Counted from the stretch's first letter, positions 7,479-14,671 are shown. The stretch: DNA of 20,774 bases from an uncultured Rubrobacteraceae bacterium (GCA_902806015.1 CADCUZ010000159.1:1-20774); one strand, 5' to 3'. Made by a program: numbers and translations. The notes: generated by a model not told the origin, from the letters alone.

Positions 7479-8440
7479 ACTACGGGGAGGTCATCAGAGA
7501 CGCGTTCCTGATCTCCTGGCGCAACAAGTTTCTGTGGTTTTTCGGCTTCTTCCTGAGCGCCGCCATAAACTCCATCGTCATCCCGTCGAGCTTCGGCGAG
7601 CTGACCCCTGGCGCCGCGGACGTGACCGCGGGTCAGCCGCCAGGCTGGGTCACGAGCCTCGGGCAGACAGTAGAGAGCAACCCCTTGCCCCTGATCGCGG
7701 GCATCTCGCTGATCGTGCTTGCGGTGGTCTTGATTTGGATCTTCTTCCACGTGCTCTCGCAAGGGGCTCTCAACGAGAGCGTGGCGGCAGTGGACCGGGG
7801 GGAGGAGAGGCGTTTCGGCCTCGCGTGGCGGGCCGGGCTCGCCCGCTTCTGGCGCGTGCTCGGGCTGATCGGCGTCATGGGCCTGATCTGGCTCGTCGCG
7901 ACGCTCGTCCTCTTCGCGGTGGCGGGCGTTATCGGGGTGGGTGCCTTTCTGGTCACGGAGTCGGTCGCGCTTAGGGTGCTGGTGGTCGTCCTGGTAGGCC
8001 TGATTTTCCTGCCCCTCGCGATAGCCATCACGGTATTCTTCGCCCTGCTCGGCAGGTACGCCCTTAGGGAGGTGGTAGTGGGCGACGAACGCGTCTTCGC
8101 CTCGATCGAGGGCGGCTTGCGCCTGCTGCGCCGGAACGTCGGGCGGAGCCTGGTGCTGCTCCTGATCCAGCTAGGCCTCGTCGCGGCCTTCGGGCTGCTC
8201 ATGTTCTTCGCCACCCTCGTCGCCGGTCTGCTCCTCAGCGCGCTGATGACGGCGCTGTCCTCCGCCGAACTCGGGGCGCTCGCTGTAGCGGTTGGGCTCG
8301 TGGCGAGCGTGATCCTGAGCCTCCCTTTGGTCCTCGTGACCTGCTTCGCCGGCGCTTTCCATCAGGCCTACTGGACGCTGGCGTATCTCAGGCTCACGGG
8401 GCCGACCCGCGAATCGGTCCCCTCTCCCGACCCGGTATAA
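7475..8440 (+). CDS. Polytopic membrane protein, unknown function
   Basis: The 321-residue protein begins MNYGEVIRDAFLISWRNKFL and carries about six hydrophobic helices, near residues 18-38, 72-98, 122-155, 162-190, 212-245 and 252-285. The opening (amphipathic helix with SWRNKFLWFFGFF) and the RYALREVVVGDERVFASIEG loop are typical of DUF7544-like or glycerophosphodiesterase-type membrane domains found beside many actinobacterial genes; that label is tentative. GTG 7475 overlaps the preceding TGA in the sequence GGTGA, so it is translationally coupled to the ATP-grasp gene. The same frame is open upstream to 6923, but that part is only an alternate reading of the ATP-grasp gene. Confidence 0.8.
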   Translation: MNYGEVIRDAFLISWRNKFLWFFGFFLSAAINSIVIPSSFGELTPGAADVTAGQPPGWVTSLGQTVESNPLPLIAGISLIVLAVVLIWIFFHVLSQGALNESVAAVDRGEERRFGLAWRAGLARFWRVLGLIGVMGLIWLVATLVLFAVAGVIGVGAFLVTESVALRVLVVVLVGLIFLPLAIAITVFFALLGRYALREVVVGDERVFASIEGGLRLLRRNVGRSLVLLLIQLGLVAAFGLLMFFATLVAGLLLSALMTALSSAELGALAVAVGLVASVILSLPLVLVTCFAGAFHQAYWTLAYLRLTGPTRESVPSPDPV

Positions 8441-8477
8441 GATGGACCGGCTCGCAGGCACCTAGAAAGGCTCTTCT

Positions 8478-8843
8478 ATGACGAAGCTCGAAGGCAAGGC
8501 GGCGATGGTGGCGGGCGCCTCAAGCGACATCGGCGCGGCGACGGCCGATACCCTGGCGGCGGAGGGCGCGGCGGTCGTCGTCGCGGCCAGGCGGGAGGAC
8601 CAGCTCGCGGACCTGGCAAAAAGGACAGAGGGCAACGGCGGCCGGGGGCTGGCGGCGGCCTGCGACGTAGCCGACGAGGGCCAGGCGCACGGCTTGATCC
8701 GCAAGGCCGAGGGGAAGTTCGGCCGCGTGGACATCCTTGTCAACAACGCCGGCGTCATGCTCCTCTCCAGCGTCGGCAAGGGCCTCTCCGAAGCGTCGTG
8801 GCGCCGCATGTTCGACGTGAACGTGGCGTGTACATGGGCATAA
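8478..8843 (+). pseudogene. Truncated short-chain dehydrogenase (N-terminal half only)
   Basis: It begins with a good ribosome site (AGAAAGG, seven bases before the ATG) and follows the SDR fold for about 115 residues: a changed cofactor loop VAGASSDIG where TGASSGIG is expected, a CDVADEGQAH strand, and VDILVNNAGVM. It then stops after MFDVNV with the unrelated tail ACTWA. The catalytic Ser, Tyr-xxx-Lys and substrate half are missing, so it cannot be an active SDR. It is a close paralogue of the intact SDR that follows, most likely a tandem duplicate that lost its 3' half. Confidence 0.85.
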
Positions 8844-8844
8844 A

Positions 8845-8952
8845 CTGTTGGGGTTCCGCATCGTCCTCGCGCCCGACGGCGGCCAGGAGACGGAGTTCGC
8901 TATGGGTAACGAACCCGATTTGTCGGTGAACCTACGAAGACTGGGAAGGTGA
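8845..8952 (+). other. Short coding-like remnant between the two SDR genes
   Basis: Directly after the truncation point an open frame reads LLGFRIVLAPDGGQETEF and on to a TGA at 8950-8952. The GFRIVLAP ending resembles the C-terminus of formylglycine-generating-enzyme/SUMF-type proteins. It has no start or ribosome site of its own. It suggests that a deletion or insertion fused the first SDR to the end of another gene. The link is weak. Confidence 0.25.
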
Positions 8953-8957
8953 TGTAG

Positions 8958-9707
8958 ATGGCGCGCAGCTTGGACGGCAAGGTGGCGGTGGTTACCGGGG
9001 CCTCTAGCGGCATCGGTGAGGCCACGGTGCGCTCGCTCGCCGCCGAAGGAGCCGCGGTGGTGGCCGGGGCCCGACGCAAGGAGCGCCTCGACGGGCTCGT
9101 CGAAGAGGTCACCCAAGGGGGCGGGAAGGCGATCGCGGTCGAGTGCGATGTCACCGACGAGGGTCAGGCCCACGACCTCGTTCGGAGGGCGGTCGAGGAG
9201 TTCGGGCGCATCGACATCCTGGTCAACAACGCGGGCGTCATGCTCCTCTCGGCCGTGGGCAAGGGCCTCTCCGACCAGTGGAGGAACATGTTCGGGGTGA
9301 ACGTGCTCGGCCTCCTCTATGCCACCGATGCCGCCATAGAAGCGATGAGGCGGCAGGACGGCGGGCACCTCGTCAACATCTCCAGCGTCGCCGGACGCAA
9401 GGTAACGCGCGACTCGAGCGGGGTCTACGCCGGGACCAAGCACGCCGTCGGCGCCATCTCCGAGGGTCTCAGGCAGGAGTTACTCGCGGACAACATCCGC
9501 GTGACGATCGTGGAGCCCGGGGCGGTGGCCACGGAATTGCCCGACCACATCACGGACGAGGACGCCAGGGAGGGCTTGAGCGGTCTTCTCAAGCTCGAGA
9601 TCCTACGGGCGGAGGACGTAGCCAACGCGATCGTCTACGCGGTTACGCAGCCGCCGCGGGTGAGCGTGAACGAGATCCTGATCCGGCCCACCCAGCAGCC
9701 CGTCTAG
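8958..9707 (+). CDS. Short-chain dehydrogenase/reductase (SDR family)
   Basis: An NAD(P)-dependent oxidoreductase of the classical SDR type. Visible: cofactor loop TGASSGIG (13-20), Asp64 in ECDVTDEG, NNAG (90-93), Asn115, the catalytic Ser in NISSVAG (140-146), and Tyr157-xxx-Lys161 in YAGTK. The ARR after the second beta strand suggests NADP preference. Length 249 is standard. Residues such as EPGAVATELPDHI near the C-terminal third match the clavaldehyde/YdfG-like group often annotated as SDR NAD(P)-dependent oxidoreductase; the substrate cannot be told. AAGGTG lies upstream of the ATG. It follows the broken paralogue and is closed by a strong hairpin. Confidence 0.92.
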   Translation: MARSLDGKVAVVTGASSGIGEATVRSLAAEGAAVVAGARRKERLDGLVEEVTQGGGKAIAVECDVTDEGQAHDLVRRAVEEFGRIDILVNNAGVMLLSAVGKGLSDQWRNMFGVNVLGLLYATDAAIEAMRRQDGGHLVNISSVAGRKVTRDSSGVYAGTKHAVGAISEGLRQELLADNIRVTIVEPGAVATELPDHITDEDAREGLSGLLKLEILRAEDVANAIVYAVTQPPRVSVNEILIRPTQQPV

Positions 9708-9719
9708 CTGTCGAGAAGA

Positions 9720-9762
9720 CGGGTACCGCTCGTGCCCCGGTCGGGTGCACGAGCGGTACCCG
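9720..9762 (+). terminator. Perfect 16-bp hairpin after the SDR gene
   Basis: CGGGTACCGCTCGTGC (9720-9735) pairs perfectly with 9747-9762 across an 11-base loop that itself holds CCC/GGG. It lies 12 bases after the SDR stop. There is no T-run, so it could act as a strong 3'-end stem with factor-dependent termination. Confidence 0.6.
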
Positions 9763-10194
9763 CTAGGTCAGGATCTTCACTCGAATGCTTGCTTAACGCT
9801 TCTAAGGCCACGAAGGCCGTCGCGGGCACGCTCAGGGACTCCCTACAGCAGTAATCAACACGGTTGAACCGCAGCACGGTATCCGCAGCGCTCGAAGCAG
9901 CCCCCTTGCCCCGAGCGCTGACCGTCGAAAACCTCGAAGAGTACAATGAAGTCCTGCGTGATGCCTGACAGAGCTTGGTGAAGGGGGGATGAACTTCGAC
10001 GGGAAGCTTCGTTGGCAATGCAGTCTCGCGTTCTTCCCTTGACACAACGTCGTAGCGTACGAAGTGAACGTCGAGATCTTCGAGCGGACCGAGAGCCGGC
10101 TCCACTGGCACTCACTTGATCGTGGCGGCACCTCCTCCTTGCCACCAATGAAACGCAGCCGCTAACCCCGGCTTCAACAAACTACCCATATAGA
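9763..10194. other. Gene-poor stretch with no recognised product
   Basis: Several overlapping minus-strand frames are open here, but none resembles a family I know. The most protein-like piece starts at about 10111 and reads MPVEPALGPLEDLDVHFVRY, later LPVEVHPPFTKLC, then turns to low-quality sequence. An AAGGAGGAGG stretch at about 10131-10141 (minus) looks like a ribosome site for a GTG near 10131. It may be a decayed gene. A TTGACA-like box lies at about 10039 on the plus strand without a matching -10. Confidence 0.3.
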
Positions 10195-10234
10195 CTTCTG
10201 GGAATTACTCTTCCATGCCCTCGGGTGAATAGGG
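10195..10234 (+). repeat. Intergenic repeat, copy A
   Basis: Left block CTTCTGGGAA, then five bases, then CTTCCATGCCCTCGGG and TGAATA. The ends CTGGG and CTCGG can pair with two G-U wobbles. It lies at the 3' end of the cold-shock gene and supplies its stop codon in the corrected frame. Confidence 0.75.
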
Positions 10235-10686
10235 ATGGGGATCACTGCCCCACGCCCCGGAATTTCGGGTGGTGCTCAACCGGACGAACGCAACCTTAGG
10301 GGCCTGATCTGCAGGGCCAGCGGTCCCTGCGCTCTCCCTGCGCACCTCGAACTCCAGCGGCAACCCTCTTCGAACTCGGCGGGATCGCACAGCAGGCCCG
10401 AGCGGTGAAAGAAGCGGTCCTCGCCCGAGGGGCTCTCGATGAACCCGTAGCCCCTTTCCTCGCCGAACCACCTCAGGCGACCCACCTCCCTCCTGGGCCT
10501 GTCAGGCCCCTGCTCAGGGCGGCCTTCCGGGCGTGTTGCGGGAGCAGAATCGGCGGGCTCGACCACGAGGGAACCCCTCCCGACCCTGACCGTCACCGAC
10601 TCGACCCCGGCCCAGTACCACGGCCATACGGGTTCCTGGGCGACCAAGGGGGGCAGCCCCCAGCCTTCCCGCTGGCCGTGGTCCAA
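10205..10686 (-). pseudogene. Cold-shock-domain protein with a frameshift
   Basis: A single cold-shock domain: GRLRWFGEERGYGFIESPS, with RNP1-like ERGYGFI (77-83) and RNP2-like DRFFHRS (90-96). These proteins bind single-stranded RNA or DNA. About ten codons later the frame is wrong (CRWSSRCAG); deleting one base near 10362-10372 from the comparison, the next minus frame continues properly with LPLEFEVRRESAG and PKVAFVRLS, then ends at 10205 inside repeat copy A. As written, the uncorrected frame stops at 10276. An unusual N-terminal extension of about 65 residues, including VWPWYWAGVESVTVRVG, precedes the domain. The TTG start at 10686 is uncertain. One missing base could also be a sequencing error. 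Confidence 0.7.
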
Positions 10687-10735
10687 GTACGCTCTGTGTC
10701 CGCCACGTGGATGTGGCGCTACCTGTAGCGCTCCC

Positions 10736-11272
10736 TTACGCCGGGGCTTCGGTCTGGGCCATGGTGCGGTCGTAGAGCAGCGCGGCCAGCACCCCCCCTA
10801 CTATCGGACCCACTACGTACACCCACACGCTCGTCAGGTCCCCGGCCACGATCATCGGGCCGATGGCGCGCACCGGGTTGACCGCCCCCCCGGTCACCGG
10901 CCCGGCGATGAAGACCCCCACCGCCAAAGCGAAGCCCACGGCTATGGGGGCGATCGCGGCAGGCGCCCTGTCGTCCGTGGCCACCGCCATCACCACGAAG
11001 ACCAGGATGAAGGTGCCCACCAGCTCGGCGATCCCCGCGCCGACCATGTGCGAGTCGTCTATCTGGCTGCCGTACAGGCCGCCGCCCCCCGACTCCTCCT
11101 GTTCCTTCTGGTCCATCGCCCGCCTGGTGGCGCGGCGGACGGTCTCTTCCATCCTGGCCTCTTCTTCCAGGCCGACCCCGCCACGAGCGCCACCGGAAGA
11201 GGCGCGCCGGGTTGCCATCCGCGCGTCGTCCGCCCCGTACACCTCGCCGCCCAAGCGAGGATCGGCCGGCAC
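10736..11272 (-). CDS. Half-length aquaporin (MIP family), single NPA-type motif
   Basis: The last 100 residues match the C-terminal half of MIP channels: AELVGTFILVFVVMA, then GPVTGGAVNPVRAIGP with NPV in place of the second NPA, then VYVVGPIVGGVLAALLYDR. Full channels have six helices and two NPA loops; here only three helices and one loop exist. The other half is replaced by a charged, Gly-rich N-terminus (MEETVRRATRRAMDQ, then GGGGLYGSQIDDSH). It may form dimers of half-channels or be non-functional. Start is unclear: GTG 11272; ATG about 11152 with AAGAGG five bases upstream is the best-supported; or ATG 11336 (MSTDFERDKREAEQRR) if a seven-G run at about 11285-11291 is one base too long. 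Confidence 0.75.
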   Translation of the reverse strand: MPADPRLGGEVYGADDARMATRRASSGGARGGVGLEEEARMEETVRRATRRAMDQKEQEESGGGGLYGSQIDDSHMVGAGIAELVGTFILVFVVMAVATDDRAPAAIAPIAVGFALAVGVFIAGPVTGGAVNPVRAIGPMIVAGDLTSVWVYVVGPIVGGVLAALLYDRTMAQTEAPA

Positions 11273-11387
11273 GCCTCGTTCGGCCCCCCCGTCTCTGCTC
11301 GGCTTCCCTCTTGTCCCTCTCGAAGTCCGTACTCATGCCTGCCGATATGGGTCTTCGTGGAGACCCCGGGACCTCTCAAAGGGCTCC

Positions 11388-11449
11388 AGACCCTCGAACG
11401 AAGGGCGGAGGAGGACCCGGGTCCTCCTCCGCCCTTCGTTCGAGGGTCT
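11388..11449. terminator. 62-bp perfect palindrome, probable two-way terminator
   Basis: AGACCCTCGAACGAAGGGCG (first 20 bases of the arm) begins a 31-base arm (11388-11418) that is followed at once by its exact reverse complement (11419-11449), with no loop. It starts 12 bases after the stop of the DUF2382 gene. It would form a very stable stem in RNA from either strand. There is no T-run. Confidence 0.8.
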
Positions 11450-11461
11450 CTCTAGAGAAGT

Positions 11462-12679
11462 TTAGTCGCCGCGCTCGGTGGCGTCCTCTATGTCTACCTC
11501 CTCGCGCCTGACGTCCTCCTCGACGACCTCGGTGCCCTCAACCACGTCCTTGCGGATGCGGATCTCCTCCTTGACCACGGCCCTCTTTGATACCACCACC
11601 TCGTCCTCGGCCAACGGCACGACGATCTCATCCTCGCCTATCTCGGCCCCCGAGGCCCCCCCGGAGACCGGCACCCGCTCCACGCGAGCCTCCTCCCGCC
11701 TAACGGGCACCTCCACCCTCTCGCGGTCGGTGCGCACGCGCTTGCGCACCCGTAAGGCGCCGGCCTCGCGCTCCCTGGTGCCGACCCTGAGCTCCTCCTC
11801 GCTCCTTTGCACCCTGATCTCGTCCTCGCCGGTGGCGCCGGGGGAGCCGGTCGTCGTGCCCGGGCCTTCCGTCCCGGCCGTCCCTACGCCGGCGCTTCTC
11901 TCTGGTGGATCGCCGTGGTAAGAGCCGTGGGCGCCGCCGTGCCCGCCGGCGGTGCCCGTTGGGCGCTTCAACCCGTAGTGGAGGCGGACCCGCTCCTCAA
12001 ACTCGGGCGTCATCTCCTCCTCCGCGAGGGTAGGGCCCTGCTCGACCACGTTGCTTGACCGTGCGACCACCATGCGCCCCCGCCGATCGTCGACCGTGAG
12101 GACCTCGGCGGGTACGAGCGCGGCCCTGGCGCCCAGGAGGTCCGTTTTGACCCCAACGTACTCGAGCTCGTCGTCCTCGTCGAGAAACAGGGCGTCCACC
12201 CCGCCAAGCTTCTTGCCGAGCTGGTCGTAGACCCCGTATTTTGCGTAGCGCTCTTCGTAACCCAAATCGCCTGTCTCCTCGTCCGTTTCGTCTGCGCCTC
12301 TGCCAGGCGCTTTGCTATCCTGGGTGGCGCCTTGCGTCGCCTGTCCGAGGCGGTCGACCGCCCCTCCAACGATCCCGGAGGCCAGGTCGACGGCCCCGCC
12401 CGTCGCCCGAGCCGCCGCGCCTGCTACGCCGGCAACGGGGCCCTCAGGTTGTTCCTTACTCGGCGGGCTAGGATCCTCGCCGTAGCAGCTGCGCTCGCGG
12501 ATGCGCCCGTCCTTGGCGTGGAGCAGGAACTCGGCCCCGTCCTTGCGGGCTATCTCCCGGCCCGCCTTGGCCGCCTGCGCCTGGGTGGGGTGGATGGAGG
12601 TGGCCCGCTCTTTGCCCTCGCGCACCACCGCCCAACCATCGTCGCGCGAAAGGACGTGCACCGGTCTATTGTTCGCCAA
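11462..12679 (-). CDS. DUF2188 / PRC-barrel / DUF2382 stress protein
   Basis: Three domains are visible. Residues 1-67 match DUF2188 (VHVLSRDDGWAVVREGKERA, then ATSIHPTQAQAAKAGREIA). Residues about 150-232 look like a PRC barrel (YDQLGKKLGGVDALFLDEDD). Residues about 286-398 are DUF2382, the YsnF-type domain: RSEEELRVGTREREAGALRV, then EDEIVVPLAEDEVVVSKRAV, ending VVEEDVRREEVDIE. Between them are Ala/Gly-rich linkers. Such proteins are tied to general stress responses; their biochemical role is unknown. The TTG start at 12679 lies four bases after the csbD stop with no ribosome site, so translation is probably coupled to csbD. Confidence 0.9.
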   Translation of the reverse strand: MANNRPVHVLSRDDGWAVVREGKERATSIHPTQAQAAKAGREIARKDGAEFLLHAKDGRIRERSCYGEDPSPPSKEQPEGPVAGVAGAAARATGGAVDLASGIVGGAVDRLGQATQGATQDSKAPGRGADETDEETGDLGYEERYAKYGVYDQLGKKLGGVDALFLDEDDELEYVGVKTDLLGARAALVPAEVLTVDDRRGRMVVARSSNVVEQGPTLAEEEMTPEFEERVRLHYGLKRPTGTAGGHGGAHGSYHGDPPERSAGVGTAGTEGPGTTTGSPGATGEDEIRVQRSEEELRVGTREREAGALRVRKRVRTDRERVEVPVRREEARVERVPVSGGASGAEIGEDEIVVPLAEDEVVVSKRAVVKEEIRIRKDVVEGTEVVEEDVRREEVDIEDATERGD

Positions 12680-12683
12680 GATA

Positions 12684-12926
12684 CTAGCGACCGGTCAGGG
12701 TGTCCGTGAGACCGCCCAGGCCCCCCTTGGCCTTGCGCCTCTGCCTGTCTCGCTCCTTCTCCGCCCGTTTGGCCTCGGCCTCGGCCTGCCTGGTCTTCTC
12801 CCTCTGCTCGGCCTCCTCCTCCGCTTGGGCCTTCTTCTGCTGGGCGCGGCCCTCTGCCTTCTTGGCCTCATCGCCTATCAGGGCGCCGTAGGCCTCCTTG
12901 GCTTTCCCCTTGACTTTATCCGACAT
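12684..12926 (-). CDS. CsbD-family stress protein
   Basis: The start MSDKVKGKAKEAYGALIGDE is the CsbD hallmark; the rest is a long, highly charged helix rich in Lys, Glu, Arg and Ala (KKAEGRAQQKKAQAEEEAEQ), probably a coiled coil, ending in GGLGGLTDTLTGR. CsbD of Bacillus is under sigma-B; its function is unknown. ATG 12926 has GGAGG six bases upstream. The 80 residues are longer than the usual 60-70 because of the Arg/Glu-rich tail. It is directly followed by the DUF2382 gene, forming a two-gene stress operon. Confidence 0.92.
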   Translation of the reverse strand: MSDKVKGKAKEAYGALIGDEAKKAEGRAQQKKAQAEEEAEQREKTRQAEAEAKRAEKERDRQRRKAKGGLGGLTDTLTGR

Positions 12927-13091
12927 CTTTGGCCTCCTCCGGATGCGGGTTGCCTTCTCGGGACGTTGGACGCACAAGAAGGCCGGGTTCGTTACACCCA
13001 GGCCACGCGGCGAGGGTTCGAACCGAGTCTGTCGGGCCCCGGCTCGTTGCTCACACCGGTCTGGTGGCGGCTAACCGCTACTTGCCAAGCC

Positions 13092-13175
13092 CTAAATAAG
13101 CCGGGAAAGCAACAGGAGCGCGACTATCACCAGGATGATAACTACCAATATGTAAACCAGGTTATCCGACCTCAC
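13092..13175 (-). CDS. 27-residue single-pass membrane peptide
   Basis: GTG 13175 opens a short frame starting MRSDNLVYILVVIILVIVAL, continuing hydrophobic to SRLI and a TAG stop. It has a polar start, one clean membrane span and a basic residue near the end, as in real single-span microproteins. A weak AGAGAGG lies about eight to fourteen bases upstream. It lies between csbD and the truncated TolB-like gene, both on the same strand. No family known to me. Confidence 0.55.
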   Translation of the reverse strand: MRSDNLVYILVVIILVIVALLLLSRLI

Positions 13176-13253
13176 GTCCCTAACCTCTCTCGCGTACCTC
13201 TCTATATCGGGTGCGCAGTCAATATGTTGAGAAACAACCACTGGCGCAACTTC

Positions 13254-13694
13254 TTAGAACCCCATCAAGGCGAAGTTCGCAGGACAACCCTTCCACGCAC
13301 CCGGGTGGATATATTCGGAGGAGCTGCTACTACGGACGACCCCCCAGGAAGGATAGACACCCTCAGTAACTTTAGACTCACCCCCACCGCCTACGTTGAC
13401 CGTATAGATCTCGGGGTTAAATCCACCGCCCCCTGTGTAGGCGATCTTCTTACCGTCGGCCGAGTAGTCGAGAGGGATGCCGCCAGCCCGGGTGTTGGTG
13501 ACTTTGGTCTTAGCGCTCCCATTGGCGTTGATCGTGTAGAGAACGCCGGAGTAGTCCACATAGGCTATCTTGCCGTTTTGTCCCGAGAAGGTAGCCTTAG
13601 CCTTCTTCGAGACCGCTAAGACCGCCACCATACAAGCCACCAACACCGCCGCGACCAGCAGCGCCGGTAAATAGAGCGTCCGTCTCCTTGTCAT
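13254..13694 (-). pseudogene. Truncated secreted TolB/PD40-type beta-propeller protein
   Basis: An N-terminal signal anchor (MTRRRTLYLPALLVAAVLVA and on to about residue 30) is followed by two propeller-type repeats: NGKIAYVDYSGVLYTINANG and GIPLDYSADGKKIAYTGGGG, with a third starting at PEIYTVNVGGGGESKV. Normal family members have five to seven repeats, about 300-400 residues. Here the repeat series ends at VYPSWG and the last 28 residues are unrelated; part of that tail is encoded by intergenic repeat copy E. The start ATG 13694 has GGGAG four bases upstream. Either the 3' part was deleted or the repeat inserted. Confidence 0.7.
13275..13313 (+). repeat. Intergenic repeat, copy E (most diverged)
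   Basis: AGTTCGCAGGACAACCC, then TTCCACGCACCCGGG and TGGATA. The right block matches the other copies almost completely; the left block is diverged. It lies inside the 3' coding tail of the truncated TolB-like gene. Confidence 0.6.
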
Positions 13695-13745
13695 GGCGCT
13701 CCCGTTTCTGTGGCGGAGGAAGAAGAGACCGCCCACCCCTGTCAT

Positions 13746-14045
13746 GTAACAACGGCATCATAATTCCCGCCTGGGAACGACGCATCCGTCCAGCGGCACA
13801 TCTTAAGGGACGCTCAGGGAACTGCCACTGGCCCGAACTACTTCCAAGACCCCCTCTCAAGGCGAGGTCCACAGGAGGGCAGGCATTCGGTCACCATGAG
13901 CCCCATCTGTTCCCTCCCTCTTAGGGCAGCCTCACCCTCCCAGACTTCCGGGAACTCCTCTTTCCACGCACTCGGGCGAATAAGGGCAAGAGGGCCAGGG
14001 CGGTCGTCCTGACCCTCTCGTAACGATGGTCGGGCGTCGCTTCTC
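13746..14045. other. Spacer between the TolB-like remnant and the phasin-like gene
   Basis: I see no gene in these 300 bases on either strand. Repeat copy B lies at 13945-13984. The remainder (13750-13940) has no ribosome site with a usable frame and no clear promoter. Confidence 0.5.
13945..13984 (+). repeat. Intergenic repeat, copy B
   Basis: CTTCCGGGAA, seven bases, TTCCACGCACTCGGG, then CGAATA. CCGGG can pair with CTCGG using one wobble. It lies 62 bases after the stop of the phasin-like gene. Confidence 0.75.
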
Positions 14046-14654
14046 TTAGGCAGCCCTTATCTTGCGATCCATCTGCTCGAGAAGCGTCTCGCGCTTCTTG
14101 TTGCGCTCCTCGTAGTCGCGAACCAGCTGCAGCTCCTCCACGGAGAGGTCGTCGAGGCGTTTTGAGGCCTCCTCGACGTTCATCTCGTCGTAGCCCTCTA
14201 TCGGGAAGGTGGCCGCCTCCGCAGCCCGTTCGGCGCCCTCGACGGTGGCGCCCACCGCCCCGGTCGCGGTGCCCAACAACCCCGTGGTCGTCTGCGTGAG
14301 GGTGCGCATGCCCTCCCGGGCGCTTTCTGTGGCCCGCTCGGTGCCGGACTGGTAGCGGGAGAAGGCGTCGTCCAGGAACTCCGCGTAGGCCTCGACGGAC
14401 TCCCGGGCCAGCGCCTGCCCGGTCTCCTGCTGCCTGGCGGCCTGCTCGGAGAGCTGCTGGGCGTTTGCGCGGCCTGCCTCGGTCTGCCCCCTGAGGTTGC
14501 CTGCCACGAGATCGGAGAACTCCTGGGCGCGTTGTCGCTGGCGCTCCGCCGACTCGGCGGCCTGCCCGTAGACGAGCCTGTATGAGTCGGCGAGGGTCTC
14601 GGCGAAGCGGGCGGCCGCCTCGTTGACGTCGCGCGCCTTTCCTCGGTCCATCAT
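14046..14654 (-). CDS. Phasin-like coiled-coil protein
   Basis: This 202-residue hydrophilic protein has long Ala/Glu/Gln-rich helices (about 8-125; for example QRQRAQEFSDLVAGNLRGQ), a Gly/Thr-rich turn (TTTGLLGTATGAVGATVEG, in part) and a separate C-terminal motif FPIEGYDEMNVEEASKRLDD followed by LSVEELQLVRDYEERNKKRE. That end motif recurs in actinobacterial helical proteins with phasin- or histone-like regions; its role is unknown. No signal peptide. ATG 14654 has AGGAG seven bases upstream. A hairpin with arms AAGGCACAAG lies in its leader. Phasins coat storage granules, but that function is only a guess here. Confidence 0.7.
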   Translation of the reverse strand: MMDRGKARDVNEAAARFAETLADSYRLVYGQAAESAERQRQRAQEFSDLVAGNLRGQTEAGRANAQQLSEQAARQQETGQALARESVEAYAEFLDDAFSRYQSGTERATESAREGMRTLTQTTTGLLGTATGAVGATVEGAERAAEAATFPIEGYDEMNVEEASKRLDDLSVEELQLVRDYEERNKKRETLLEQMDRKIRAA

Positions 14655-14671
14655 GCTTTTGCTCCTTCCCT

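Noticed and set aside
10719..11290. Continuation of the MSTDFERD frame across the aquaporin region
   Set aside because: After the G-run it reads Arg/Gly-rich noise; the channel motifs lie in the neighbouring frame.
12990..13075. tRNA-like GGTTCGAACC near 13017
   Set aside because: No 5-bp T-stem, anticodon arm or acceptor stem can be built on either strand.
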